In this document: positions 6,198 through 12,596 of the stretch, one piece after another
Layout of the letters: every line of letters begins with the position of its first letter
How positions within the stretch are numbered: the stretch's first letter is position 1
Origin: a virus
Length of the DNA stretch: 24,480 bases
IMG/VR virus record: IMGVR_UViG_3300028895_000297
Coordinates: 1-24,480 of that record
Strand: one strand, 5' to 3'
Made by a program: the position numbers and the translations under genes
Notes under the pieces: generated by a model
The model's input: only the letters and a program-made list of their open reading frames with translations
What the model was told of the DNA's origin: nothing
The model's database searches: none

Positions 6198-6683
6198 ATG
6201 AAGCAGCAGAAGAAGGAAAAGTCCGATAATTTGCGAAATCTGAAAGAAATGGCTCAACTGTACCATACAATGGTTATTGGGGTTGATATCGTGCAATGTG
6301 CCTATTGCGGAGCTCCTGCGGAGGACAGGGAACATGTTGTGCCGTACTCATGGATGTTCTCCGGTGCACGGAAGTCAAACAAGGTGAGGCAGTCCTGTAT
6401 TGTTATGGCGTGTAAGGAGTGTAACAGTCTCGCTGGCGGTACTGTGTTCGCCACATTTGGTGAGAAGAAGGCTTACATAGCGGGGTGTGTAGAGCATCGC
6501 TACAGAAAGGTTCTCAAGAGTCCAGAGTGGACAGATGATGAATTGGAAGAATTAACTGGTAGGCTACAGAGAGAGGTGTTTGCATATACGCAAGTGAAGA
6601 AGTTTGTGAAGTTGAGGTTAGAGAGGTTGCTAAACGGTGAGATACCGAAAGAGGTTATTAGGTGGAATGAAAAACATGGTTAA
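6198..6683 (+). CDS. free-standing HNH endonuclease
   Basis: 161 residues from ATG 6198. It has a zinc-type HNH core: CAYCGAPAEDREHVVPYSWM (Cys pair, then the D-R-E-H-V-V-P segment whose His would activate water), followed by CKECNSLAGG (second Cys pair and conserved Asn). The C-terminal half is helical and basic (VKKFVKLRLERLL). Such genes in phages are usually mobile homing endonucleases, sometimes packaging-associated. Here it sits next to a NinG-like nuclease and a second homing endonuclease, so mobility is more likely. Its 3' end overlaps the next gene by 17 nt. Confidence 0.75.
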   Translation: MKQQKKEKSDNLRNLKEMAQLYHTMVIGVDIVQCAYCGAPAEDREHVVPYSWMFSGARKSNKVRQSCIVMACKECNSLAGGTVFATFGEKKAYIAGCVEHRYRKVLKSPEWTDDELEELTGRLQREVFAYTQVKKFVKLRLERLLNGEIPKEVIRWNEKHG

Positions 6684-7161
6684 GAAAAAACGTGGCACCA
6701 CGAGCATCACAGCGCGTAAGAAGAAAAAAACAATAACACAACTTAAAAAGCAGCTGTGGGAGCTGGTTAAGCAAACTATCCGCAAAAGAGATGGGCCACG
6801 CTGTGTTATTTGTGGGGCTACTGGTCTTGATGGGAGTAATTGGCAGACAGGACACTTCATACCATCGTCCACGTGTGGAGCCTTTTTAAGGTATGATCTA
6901 AGGAATTTGCATTCTAATTGTTATAGATGTAACATAAATCTTGGTGGTAATGGTGCGATGTATTACGAGGCACTGAAACGTGACTATGGTCAGGGGTTTA
7001 TAGATAGTGTCTTTGGGGACAAGCAAACAATAATAAAAGCCGACACTCAGTTTTATGAGCAGAAAATACAGGACTTCCAAGAAATATCCTCCTGGGACAA
7101 AGATAAACTACTTGACTATACGAGAGCGCTTGGGCGACGGGAAGGTGATATGTACATGTGA
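6667..7161 (+). CDS. ninG: NinG/Rap-like recombination endonuclease
   Basis: 164 residues from ATG 6667 (an in-frame ATG also occurs at 6676). A lysine-rich N-terminus (KKKRGTTSITARKKKKTITQL) leads into RDGPRCVICGATGLDGSNWQ, TGHFIPSSTCGAFLRYD and NLHSNCYRCNINLGGN. This is the layout of the lambda NinG/Rap family, a Holliday-junction/branched-DNA nuclease with an HNH-like zinc core. The 3' end is overlapped for 107 nt by the following homing endonuclease in another frame, so the tail after about residue 130 may have been reshaped by that insertion. Role inferred: phage recombination or resolution of replication intermediates. Confidence 0.7.
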   Translation: MKNMVKKKRGTTSITARKKKKTITQLKKQLWELVKQTIRKRDGPRCVICGATGLDGSNWQTGHFIPSSTCGAFLRYDLRNLHSNCYRCNINLGGNGAMYYEALKRDYGQGFIDSVFGDKQTIIKADTQFYEQKIQDFQEISSWDKDKLLDYTRALGRREGDMYM

Positions 7162-7705
7162 CTGCGGCAAAGAGAAGATTTTTTGGCTTAGTAATATAAT
7201 GCCAAGGAGTAAGGGTAGGTACACAAAGTCTTGTGGCTGTAAGAAGAGTGAGCTGACTTCAGATAAAAATAGGGTGCATGGGATGTCTGGTACCAAGTTC
7301 TACAAACATTGGAGGTCGATGTTTGACAGGGGTCTACCGAGCTATGTAGACAAGTCATCGTATGTTGGGGTCTGTGTTGCAGAGCGCTGGAAGAAGTTTG
7401 AGTTTTTTTATGAAGATATGTATGAAAGTTGGGAACGGCACGAGGCGGCGTGTGGAGGACGGGATACAACATTGGATCGGATAGATGTCAGAATGGGTTA
7501 CTCAAAAGATAACTGTAGGTGGGCAACTCAAGCTGAGCAGAGTGTGAACAAAAAGAACACGGTGTATATTACATGCAATGAAAAAACGAAGCCGCTTAAA
7601 ATCTGGTGTACAGAAAAAGGCAAAAAGTACGATCGTGTCTATTACCTCAATCGTGCCCACGGAGAGCAGGCGGCATGTCAAGAGTTGGGTATCGAGGTTC
7701 GTTGA
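7055..7705 (+). CDS. HNH/AP2-type homing endonuclease with zinc ribbon
   Basis: 216 residues. N-terminus: PPGTKINYLTI...CTCDCGK and KSCGCKK, the zinc-binding DNA-recognition motif of phage homing endonucleases. The middle matches the family signature HGMSGTKFYKHWRSMFDRG, with VCVAERWKKFEFFYEDM. The HNH-like core is TLDRIDVRMGYSKDNCRWAT followed by QAEQSVNKKN. The start at ATG 7055 is needed to keep the zinc motif, which forces a 107-nt out-of-frame overlap with the NinG-like gene. Codon use is more A/T-rich than in neighbours. It most likely moves as a selfish element; whether it still cuts cannot be judged here. Confidence 0.75.
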   Translation: MSRKYRTSKKYPPGTKINYLTIRERLGDGKVICTCDCGKEKIFWLSNIMPRSKGRYTKSCGCKKSELTSDKNRVHGMSGTKFYKHWRSMFDRGLPSYVDKSSYVGVCVAERWKKFEFFYEDMYESWERHEAACGGRDTTLDRIDVRMGYSKDNCRWATQAEQSVNKKNTVYITCNEKTKPLKIWCTEKGKKYDRVYYLNRAHGEQAACQELGIEVR

Positions 7706-7820
7706 GGAAGAAGTGCGGCACGGAACCTCTAAAAAGCAGGCAGTAAAGCGGGCGCAGGAGCATGTGGATAACTGCCTTGCACTTCCACTGCACTCTAGTA
7801 CAGTGAATTTATACAAGTAA
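7578..7820 (+). CDS. small protein overlapping the homing endonuclease, possibly a remodelled gene end
   Basis: The open frame of 80 residues starts inside the preceding gene; only the last 38 or so codons (from about 7706) are free of it. That part, FVEEEVRHGTSKKQAVKRAQ followed by EHVDNCLAL, looks like a genuine phage protein segment. The overlapped N-terminal part is basic and less convincing. A GTG at 7713 is an alternative start. It may be the 3' remnant of a gene disturbed by the homing-endonuclease insertion, or a short real gene. A perfect DnaA box lies within it (7763-7771). Confidence 0.4.
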   Translation: MKKRSRLKSGVQKKAKSTIVSITSIVPTESRRHVKSWVSRFVEEEVRHGTSKKQAVKRAQEHVDNCLALPLHSSTVNLYK

Positions 7821-7830
7821 CCATGCAAAT

Positions 7831-8019
7831 ATGGAACGACGAGAAGTAATCCGGCAAATAGCCGCCGTGCACCTTGCGAAGCTCTATAAAGTGCTGGAAG
7901 ATTCCGCACAGAAGGAGCGTGAAGCTAAGAGTGGCGAGAAGAAGGCGCTCTATGAGCGCAATCACAGGCGGATTGAACATGTGTTCTCCCGCTATGATGA
8001 GGCAGTAAAAGCTGTATAA
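7831..8019 (+). CDS. small helical charged protein
   Basis: 62 residues starting MERREVIRQIAAVHLAKLY, almost wholly helical and rich in Lys, Arg and Glu; a coiled-coil or nucleic-acid-associated mini-protein is plausible. First of a series of closely spaced small rightward genes, it ends 1 nt before the next ATG. No family is recognised. Confidence 0.55.
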   Translation: MERREVIRQIAAVHLAKLYKVLEDSAQKEREAKSGEKKALYERNHRRIEHVFSRYDEAVKAV

Positions 8020-8020
8020 C

Positions 8021-8263
8021 ATGAGCTACGATCCAAACGAGTTTCCAGAAAATCTGGACCTAATGAATGAAGGTGAGGTAAAGGCAGAACTCCACGAACG
8101 CTGTGACCGCTGCCGAACGTGGGAAGACGAAGAAATAATTGAAGGCGCCAAGTTCAGTGAGACTTCAATGTGGGTAGCAATAGGACTCAACCTGTTCATC
8201 CTCTTCGTTACTGTGGGAGTCATCATCGCTATATGGGAAGGACTTAAAGCACTACTAACATGA
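8021..8263 (+). CDS. small tail-anchored membrane protein
   Basis: 80 residues. The first 47 are hydrophilic and acidic with a CDRC pair. Residues about 50-72 (WVAIGLNLFILFVTVGVIIAI) form one strong transmembrane helix near the C-terminus, so the N-terminal part probably faces the cytoplasm. It starts at an AAC-ATG and overlaps the next gene by 4 nt (ATGA). The role is unknown; small phage membrane proteins of this kind often modify host envelope or exclusion behaviour, but that is only a possibility. Confidence 0.6.
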   Translation: MSYDPNEFPENLDLMNEGEVKAELHERCDRCRTWEDEEIIEGAKFSETSMWVAIGLNLFILFVTVGVIIAIWEGLKALLT

Positions 8264-8499
8264 ACACAGAGGATGTACTGGATGAGTTGTTTGATACTGA
8301 GTATATGACAGGCAAGCAGCCCAACCTCACAAAAGAGAACGTGCGCCAAGCTCTCACTAAAGCCAGAGAGGAAGAACGGTACGCATGCATGGACTTGATT
8401 GAAGAATGTAGGTCAGAGCACAACGTCGCAAGACATGGTGAAGACTACGAAGGAGCGTACGACAGAGCCATTGACTGTATTAACCCAGCACTAACATGA
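8260..8499 (+). CDS. acidic hypothetical protein
   Basis: 79 residues, acidic and helical, with TKENVRQALTKAREEERYA as a clear helix and three Cys. Starts at ATGA overlapping the previous stop, in the ACTAAC-ATG context, and overlaps the following ATG in the same 4-nt manner. It belongs to the same small-gene operon. No family is recognised. Confidence 0.55.
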   Translation: MNTEDVLDELFDTEYMTGKQPNLTKENVRQALTKAREEERYACMDLIEECRSEHNVARHGEDYEGAYDRAIDCINPALT

Positions 8500-8636
8500 A
8501 CGACCCAGTAACAGTCACAGCTGAAGTCCTCTGCAACGGTATCAACTGTCCAATGCTCGGTGAAGCATACAGCTACGTGATACCTCTAGCAGAATACATA
8601 CAGGCTGTAGCGTTCCCTTATATGTCACTAATCTAA
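8496..8636 (+). CDS. 46-residue hypothetical protein
   Basis: Starts at ATG 8496, again preceded by CACTAAC and overlapping the previous stop by 4 nt. The product begins MNDPVTVTAEVLCNGINCPM, has two Cys and a mildly hydrophobic C-terminal half (VIPLAEYIQAVAFPYMSLI) that is too weak for a confident membrane helix. Real by position and spacing; the function is unknown. Confidence 0.45.
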   Translation: MNDPVTVTAEVLCNGINCPMLGEAYSYVIPLAEYIQAVAFPYMSLI

Positions 8637-8641
8637 CGAAT

Positions 8642-9001
8642 ATGAAACTAAGAGACATTATTGCAGTACCATTTTGGCTTGTTGGCGGGGTGTTCCTGTA
8701 TCTAGCGGTAAGGATTGGAGGAACTTTCACAGCGTCAATGGTTGCGAGAAATGAAAGAGAAACACTAATAACAAAGAGAAACACTAATAACCTAGAAAGT
8801 ACGAACCAAGAGTATATAGACAGTAAGGTTAAGGATTTTGACCTTGCCAACTCCGAGGTGGTTGAGGAATATGACAATGGAAAGAAAGTACGAAAGGGTC
8901 TGAGTCCAGAGTTGTTGAATAGCCTTCGTAAAACCCTACAAGACGTAGAGAACCACAATGCACAGGTATTGTGCTGCCGTCGTAGCAACCCTAACCACTA
9001 A
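8642..9001 (+). CDS. membrane-anchored hypothetical protein with an internal 19-bp duplication
   Basis: 119 residues. Residues about 6-25 (IIAVPFWLVGGVFLYLAVRI) form a transmembrane helix, followed by a hydrophilic helical region and a C-terminal LSPELLNSLRKTLQDVE helix. A perfect 19-bp tandem duplication lies between the membrane segment and the rest; 19 bp is not a multiple of 3, so the two copies are read in different frames (RETLIT and KRNTNN). The reading frame downstream may therefore have been shifted relative to an ancestor. Function unknown. Confidence 0.5.
   Translation: MKLRDIIAVPFWLVGGVFLYLAVRIGGTFTASMVARNERETLITKRNTNNLESTNQEYIDSKVKDFDLANSEVVEEYDNGKKVRKGLSPELLNSLRKTLQDVENHNAQVLCCRRSNPNH
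8754..8791 (+). repeat. perfect 19-bp tandem duplication
   Basis: AAAGAGAAACACTAATAAC occurs twice back to back (8754-8772 and 8773-8791). It contains CACTAATAAC, which resembles the start-codon contexts used elsewhere in this operon, for example just before 9404. Confidence 0.9.
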
Positions 9002-9006
9002 GTAGT

Positions 9007-9219
9007 ATGAAGTATTTAATTCAAAGACAAACAGCAGGAGTACCTGATGGAAAGCGTGGAGACATCCTTGAGGTACATGAGTTAATAGATGAAACACAAG
9101 ACCTATACATCCACCGCAGGTTTTCACGCAACCCCGACGAGGTTTTGCACGCAACACTAAAAACGTGGATAGACGAGAGTCCTGGGTGGGAGATTCATGA
9201 GTCTCTAACTAACCACTAA
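9007..9219 (+). CDS. hypothetical small protein
   Basis: 70 residues beginning MKYLIQRQTAGVPDGKRGDI, a mixed alpha/beta composition with alternating hydrophobic residues (LEVHELIDETQDLYIHRRF). The start codon is preceded by AACCACTAAGTAGT, which is repeated exactly before the next gene's ATG at 9225. No family is recognised. Confidence 0.55.
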   Translation: MKYLIQRQTAGVPDGKRGDILEVHELIDETQDLYIHRRFSRNPDEVLHATLKTWIDESPGWEIHESLTNH

Positions 9220-9224
9220 GTAGT

Positions 9225-9392
9225 ATGAAAGACGAAGAAGAACTAGAACTATCACGCAAGCTCGCTGCCTATGTAGCACTCGCCATGTGGAAGGAGTACC
9301 TAAAAGCGTTCAACAACGGTGAAACAGACGACGACTACGAGAGCTGGCTTATCGCTCAAACAGAAGAAGATAACGCTCACAATGAGCGATAA
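9225..9392 (+). CDS. 55-residue acidic helical protein
   Basis: Starts at ATG 9225 after the same AACCACTAAGTAGT context as the gene at 9007. The product is acidic and helical (MKDEEELELSRKLAAYVALA, MWKEYLKAFNNGE). The repeated start context suggests that the leader and first codons were copied or co-selected. No family is recognised. Confidence 0.55.
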   Translation: MKDEEELELSRKLAAYVALAMWKEYLKAFNNGETDDDYESWLIAQTEEDNAHNER

Positions 9393-9403
9393 CTAATAAC
9401 ACT

Positions 9404-9628
9404 ATGGAACGGAGAACAGGAGATGGAACGGAGTACACCACAGGCACATGGTGGCAAAAAACGTTCGGGGTAGACTACGGGAAAGCCGATAGAGAAAAGG
9501 CAAGAGAGTATCTAATAAAGCTTGGTTACTCAGAGCTTGCCGACACAATCTTTACTTGCAATCACTCAGAGAAGCGATATGACTGTCCTGTATGCCACCA
9601 CGTAGAGCAATCAACACACGCACACTAG
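9404..9628 (+). CDS. small zinc-binding protein
   Basis: 74 residues. The C-terminus carries CNH...CPVCHH, a Cys/His cluster of the single zinc-knuckle type. The N-terminal half contains TGTWWQKTFGVDYG and a helix EKAREYLIKLGYSELADTI. The start ATG 9404 is preceded by ACTAATAACACT. First of several Cys-rich mini-proteins in this stretch. Confidence 0.55.
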   Translation: MERRTGDGTEYTTGTWWQKTFGVDYGKADREKAREYLIKLGYSELADTIFTCNHSEKRYDCPVCHHVEQSTHAH

Positions 9629-9651
9629 AGCACAACTGGAACCAGAGCAAT

Positions 9652-9666
9652 ATGCAATTATTGCAT
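9652..9666. repeat. 15-bp palindrome covering a start codon
   Basis: ATGCAAT-T-ATTGCAT is a perfect inverted repeat with one central base. The loop is too short for an RNA hairpin of full length, so a dimeric protein-binding site is the more natural reading; chance is possible. Confidence 0.5.
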
Positions 9667-9801
9667 GGTGCACCACACCCAGAGTGTTACAACGAGCACC
9701 TTGGCTACTACAAAAGTTTGATACAGAAGCACAACGAGTCCAAGCCAAAGCGACCAGATGATGGTTGTCCACACCCAAAAGTCCAGTCTGTCAGGCATTA
9801 G
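9652..9801 (+). CDS. 49-residue Cys/His-containing mini-protein
   Basis: Start chosen at ATG 9652 after the previous gene's stop; the frame is open upstream into that gene, but those codons are basic and low quality. The product MQLLHGAPHPECYNEHLGYY ends with a second Cys (CPHPK). The start codon lies inside a perfect 15-bp palindrome. No family is recognised. Confidence 0.4.
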   Translation: MQLLHGAPHPECYNEHLGYYKSLIQKHNESKPKRPDDGCPHPKVQSVRH

Positions 9802-9840
9802 GTGTACAATAACAGAGGACGTTCATTGACAGGAGTTCAA

Positions 9841-10032
9841 ATGAAAGCAAAACAAGTGAAAAGTAAGGAAGTTTCACCGTCCAGGCAATTCACATGCGTT
9901 GTGTGTCATGCAAAAACAACCGCACCGTATGGCTTTGTTGGACGACAAGACGGCTGCACATGCAGCAAAAAGTGTTACCAAGAACACACTAGCCGCGCTA
10001 AAAGCGCACTGAAAGGAGGGCACCATGCCTAG
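9841..10032 (+). CDS. zinc-ribbon mini-protein
   Basis: 63 residues from ATG 9841, which has a proper Shine-Dalgarno site (AGGAG, 9831-9835) unlike most genes here. After a basic N-terminus comes CVVCHAKTTAPYGFVGRQDG and CTCSKKC, a two-pair zinc ribbon resembling the FCS/MYM-type small fingers. It overlaps the next gene by 8 nt. Confidence 0.6.
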   Translation: MKAKQVKSKEVSPSRQFTCVVCHAKTTAPYGFVGRQDGCTCSKKCYQEHTSRAKSALKGGHHA

Positions 10033-10273
10033 AGTGCTGTACTACTGCGCCTTTTGCGGCGCACCCATCTTTTACTACCACCTTGACGGTATGGTAAAAG
10101 TCCGTACTAACCCAAGCGGTAAGATTGACTACTACTGCTATGACAGGGAGGAAGGCATAGATTGCCTCGCTGAAGAAGAGCGCCAGATAGGACTACTTGA
10201 AGGCAAAGACAAGCAGATGGAACTTGACTTTGATGATGACCTGGAAGGCGTTGCCGTACTTGGAGAAGACTAA
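10025..10273 (+). CDS. zinc-ribbon protein with acidic tail
   Basis: 82 residues. CAFCGAP near the N-terminus and CYD...CLAEEE further on form a Cys2-Cys2-like zinc site. The C-terminus is strongly acidic (MELDFDDDLEGVAVLGED). The start has a strong Shine-Dalgarno site, AAGGAGG, ending 5 nt before the ATG. The acidic tail could mimic DNA or mediate protein contacts; no family is recognised. Confidence 0.6.
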   Translation: MPRVLYYCAFCGAPIFYYHLDGMVKVRTNPSGKIDYYCYDREEGIDCLAEEERQIGLLEGKDKQMELDFDDDLEGVAVLGED

Positions 10274-10411
10274 ATGCAAGAAACACGTCGTTGTTATTAT
10301 TGCGGTGAAATACTGTACCGCTTTGATGCCTACAGAAAGGATGACAAAGGCTATATTCATGTTTCATGTCAACGCAGGAAGGAACGGGAAGACATGCGGA
10401 AACAAGAGTAG
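10274..10411 (+). CDS. 45-residue zinc-finger mini-protein
   Basis: ATG 10274 immediately follows the previous stop. The product MQETRRCYYCGEILYRFDAY contains CYYC and a later H-V-S-C, so one zinc site, then a basic/acidic helix (QRRKEREDMRKQE). The stop codon lies in the Shine-Dalgarno site of the following gene (GAGGTGAT). Confidence 0.55.
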   Translation: MQETRRCYYCGEILYRFDAYRKDDKGYIHVSCQRRKEREDMRKQE

Positions 10412-10420
10412 AGGTGATAT

Positions 10421-10792
10421 ATGTGGAACGTAATACGGGACTTTGTGTTGAAGTTCCTTTGTGCTGTGCTGGTATTGTTCGTGCTGGTATGGCAATCAAC
10501 ACGGGCTGAAGGTGTGTATCACATCATTCATGTAGAAGAACTTGTTGCGTGCTCCATGGATGGAGCAACAGCAGTAGCCACTTCGTTTGAAGATGGAGGA
10601 ATGGACCAGATCGGTGTAGTTATGCAAGTCTTACAAAGTGCTAATGTATGCACGTCCTTTACAGGACACGTTGTTGTTGTTGAGGACGTAGACGTTCGTA
10701 TGTATGGCACGTATGTGCTCATCGTGCAGGCTGCATACCTAGTTGAGGATGAGCGTATGTCCTACATTTTCAAGAGGAAGGAAGCTACATGA
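10421..10792 (+). CDS. exported or membrane-anchored hypothetical protein
   Basis: 123 residues with a hydrophobic N-terminal segment (residues 7-24, FVLKFLCAVLVLFVLVW) followed by STRAEG, which reads like a signal peptide or anchor. The rest alternates beta-type segments (GHVVVVEDVDVRMYGTYVLIV). A good Shine-Dalgarno site (GAGGTGAT) precedes the ATG. The gene closes the small-gene operon just before the terminator at 10824. Possibly a superinfection or envelope-acting protein, but nothing specific is recognised. Confidence 0.6.
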   Translation: MWNVIRDFVLKFLCAVLVLFVLVWQSTRAEGVYHIIHVEELVACSMDGATAVATSFEDGGMDQIGVVMQVLQSANVCTSFTGHVVVVEDVDVRMYGTYVLIVQAAYLVEDERMSYIFKRKEAT

Positions 10793-10823
10793 ACTCCAAC
10801 GAGCGAGCGCCACAAGCGCCTTA

Positions 10824-10849
10824 GCCCCCAACATTAACGGGGGCTTTTT
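10824..10849 (+). terminator. strong intrinsic terminator
   Basis: GCCCCC (10824-10829) pairs with GGGGGC (10839-10844) across a 9-nt loop and is followed by TTTTT: a textbook rho-independent terminator closing the small-gene operon. A second small hairpin, GTTCC/GGAAC, follows at 10850-10864. Confidence 0.9.
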
Positions 10850-10868
10850 GTTCCATTTTGGAACAGGT

Positions 10869-10877
10869 TGTGGATAA
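10869..10877 (-). promoter_or_regulatory. perfect DnaA box
   Basis: TGTGGATAA, the complement of TTATCCACA, lies in the intergenic space after the terminator. Identical boxes occur at 3450-3458 and 7763-7771. Confidence 0.5.
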
Positions 10878-10936
10878 CTTTCAATACCACAACACATTCC
10901 GTGGTACCATGTAAAGATATAAGCTAACAGCCCCAT

Positions 10937-12421
10937 ATGACTCGACGCCAACGGGAACAGGCAGAGAGGAAAGAACTCACCCGCCTGTACGCCAGTACGC
11001 CGAACCATGAGCTTGCCGCACGGTTCAACACAACAGTACAGGCCATTAAAAACAGAGCACAACGGTATGGATTGAAAAAAGACCCTCGTGTTAAAATAGG
11101 TACAGGCACAGCAACTGAGGACACTCAAGTGGAACCAAAGACCGGTATAGAGATACGACAGGACGGTCTCATTGTGGTCAACTGGACCAACAAAACCGTC
11201 ATCACAGACTTAGGTGAGTTCGGGAGCTACACATGTTCCTTTACAACTCACGGAGCAATACAGAGAGCCTACGTCGATAGTTACGAAGGCAAAGGAGACA
11301 CGGCAGCAATCGTTGCCACACGCTTCGACTTCCCGCACGCCAAGGCGGTTTATTTATATGCGAGAGCGCATGGGTTCACAAAGTCCTCCCTTGGACAAAC
11401 TGACCTTGAGTTCGAGCAAGGATTGACCGTTGAGGAGGCGGTGGAAGAAAACGTGCAGTCGATGAAGCGACGCGCAACCAAACTCACCGAGAAGCGTAAG
11501 TGGCAGGAGACCCAGAAGGACGCTGACAAGTGGAACAACTTCAAGAACACGGTGTTCTACCCCTTAAAGGACTGGGTAGAAGCTAATCTTCCGAAGTATA
11601 AACCACCCAAGTTCAGGCCAAAGACGCAACCTGGGGCATTCTGTGCGGTTGTTGGGGTATCTGACTGGCACTACATGAAGTATGCCTACGACCACAACGG
11701 GAAGACCACCTACGATAAGAAGAAGGCACGCAAGGCATTAGAGGAAGCCAACAACGCGCTCATCACCCGTATGCTCAAGCACGGAAAGCCGGAGCGCGTC
11801 TACATCCCTAGTGGCACCGACAATCTGCACATCGACAATGTACAGCAGACCACCACCAAGGGCACGCCTCAGGCAGCACAGACTGACGGCAACTTCCAAA
11901 TCGACATAGAAGCATACATGGACATTGTTGTTGGCATGATTGAGTTATATGCTCAGATAGCACCAGTGACGGTTATCCCGATGGCGGGCAACCACGATCT
12001 GCACACCAGCTACCTACTGCATACCTTTCTCAGGAAGCTGTACGAGAACCGCAAGGACGTTGATGTGGTCAAGAACTATGATCCACGGGTCTACCAGCAA
12101 TACGGCAACAATGCCATGTGCTTCACCCACGGCGACCAAATGAGCCAACCGAAGCTTAAACGGGACGCACACAAGTTCTTCATGCACGAAGCCCCCAAGC
12201 AAGGCGTAAGGATGAACCAAGCTAAGCACTTCGCACTGTTCAGTGGCCACATACACGTTGACCACTACGAAGACTTGGGTGTAGTCAAACACTTCATCAT
12301 TCCGTCACTTTCCCCAAGTGACTCATGGCACAAGGACTCAGGGTATGTCGGTAGCAAAGAAGAAGCCTCCATCTATCTGTTCGATAAGAAAGACGGACGC
12401 AAGGCAGTATTGTATTCGTAG
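10937..12421 (+). CDS. metallophosphoesterase with N-terminal helix-turn-helix
   Basis: 494 residues. N-terminal 50 residues resemble a homeodomain-type helix-turn-helix (ELAARFNTTVQAIKNRAQRY). The C-terminal half carries the calcineurin-like metallophosphoesterase motifs in order: D243-W-H245 in SDWHYMK, SGTDNLHID as a variant of GDxxD, GNHD (351-354), H398-G-D and GHIH (437-440). These bind two metal ions and hydrolyse phosphodiesters or phosphomonoesters. Such phage proteins are often called DNA-repair exonuclease or phosphatase-like. The HTH suggests DNA targeting. In the second motif Thr sits where Gly-Asp is usual (GTDN), worth noting. It follows the operon terminator, so it starts a new transcription unit, possibly from TATAAG at 10918-10923. 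Confidence 0.8.
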   Translation: MTRRQREQAERKELTRLYASTPNHELAARFNTTVQAIKNRAQRYGLKKDPRVKIGTGTATEDTQVEPKTGIEIRQDGLIVVNWTNKTVITDLGEFGSYTCSFTTHGAIQRAYVDSYEGKGDTAAIVATRFDFPHAKAVYLYARAHGFTKSSLGQTDLEFEQGLTVEEAVEENVQSMKRRATKLTEKRKWQETQKDADKWNNFKNTVFYPLKDWVEANLPKYKPPKFRPKTQPGAFCAVVGVSDWHYMKYAYDHNGKTTYDKKKARKALEEANNALITRMLKHGKPERVYIPSGTDNLHIDNVQQTTTKGTPQAAQTDGNFQIDIEAYMDIVVGMIELYAQIAPVTVIPMAGNHDLHTSYLLHTFLRKLYENRKDVDVVKNYDPRVYQQYGNNAMCFTHGDQMSQPKLKRDAHKFFMHEAPKQGVRMNQAKHFALFSGHIHVDHYEDLGVVKHFIIPSLSPSDSWHKDSGYVGSKEEASIYLFDKKDGRKAVLYS

Positions 12422-12433
12422 GGAGATGCAATC

Positions 12434-12553
12434 ATGTATTCAAAAAACTTCAAGCACGGCATTTGTCGTGAGAGGTATGGTTGGACTATCTGGTTCCAGA
12501 TTTTCAAGAGGCAGTTCCATGTCTCGATTAGCGTACATAAGTCTAGGTATTAG
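12434..12553 (+). CDS. 39-residue basic aromatic mini-protein
   Basis: ATG 12434 has a GGGAG sequence 8 nt upstream. The product begins MYSKNFKHGICRERYGWTIW and continues FQIFKRQFHVSISVHKSRY: basic, aromatic-rich and probably beta-hairpin in nature. It starts shortly after the phosphoesterase stop and ends just before a terminator hairpin. No family is recognised, but composition and spacing look like a real phage gene. Confidence 0.45.
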   Translation: MYSKNFKHGICRERYGWTIWFQIFKRQFHVSISVHKSRY

Positions 12554-12559
12554 ACTACA

Positions 12560-12580
12560 CCCCACCGCAATGGTGGGGTA
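12560..12580 (+). terminator. intrinsic-terminator-like hairpin
   Basis: CCCCACC (12560-12566) pairs with GGTGGGG (12572-12578) over a 5-nt loop, followed by TATGTT. The T run is poor, but the stem is strong and it separates two units. Confidence 0.6.
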
Positions 12581-12589
12581 TGTTATAAA
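12581..12589 (+). promoter_or_regulatory. extended -10 for a leaderless zinc-finger gene
   Basis: TG-T-TATAAA lies directly after the hairpin, and its end is 7 nt from the ATG at 12597. The predicted transcript would start at the start codon. Confidence 0.45.
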
Positions 12590-12596
12590 TAAGGAC

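Noticed and set aside
12318-12596. Long open frame continuing into the 12597 zinc-finger gene
   Set aside because: It overlaps the phosphoesterase in another frame and passes a terminator-like hairpin; the ATG at 12597 has its own -10 box.
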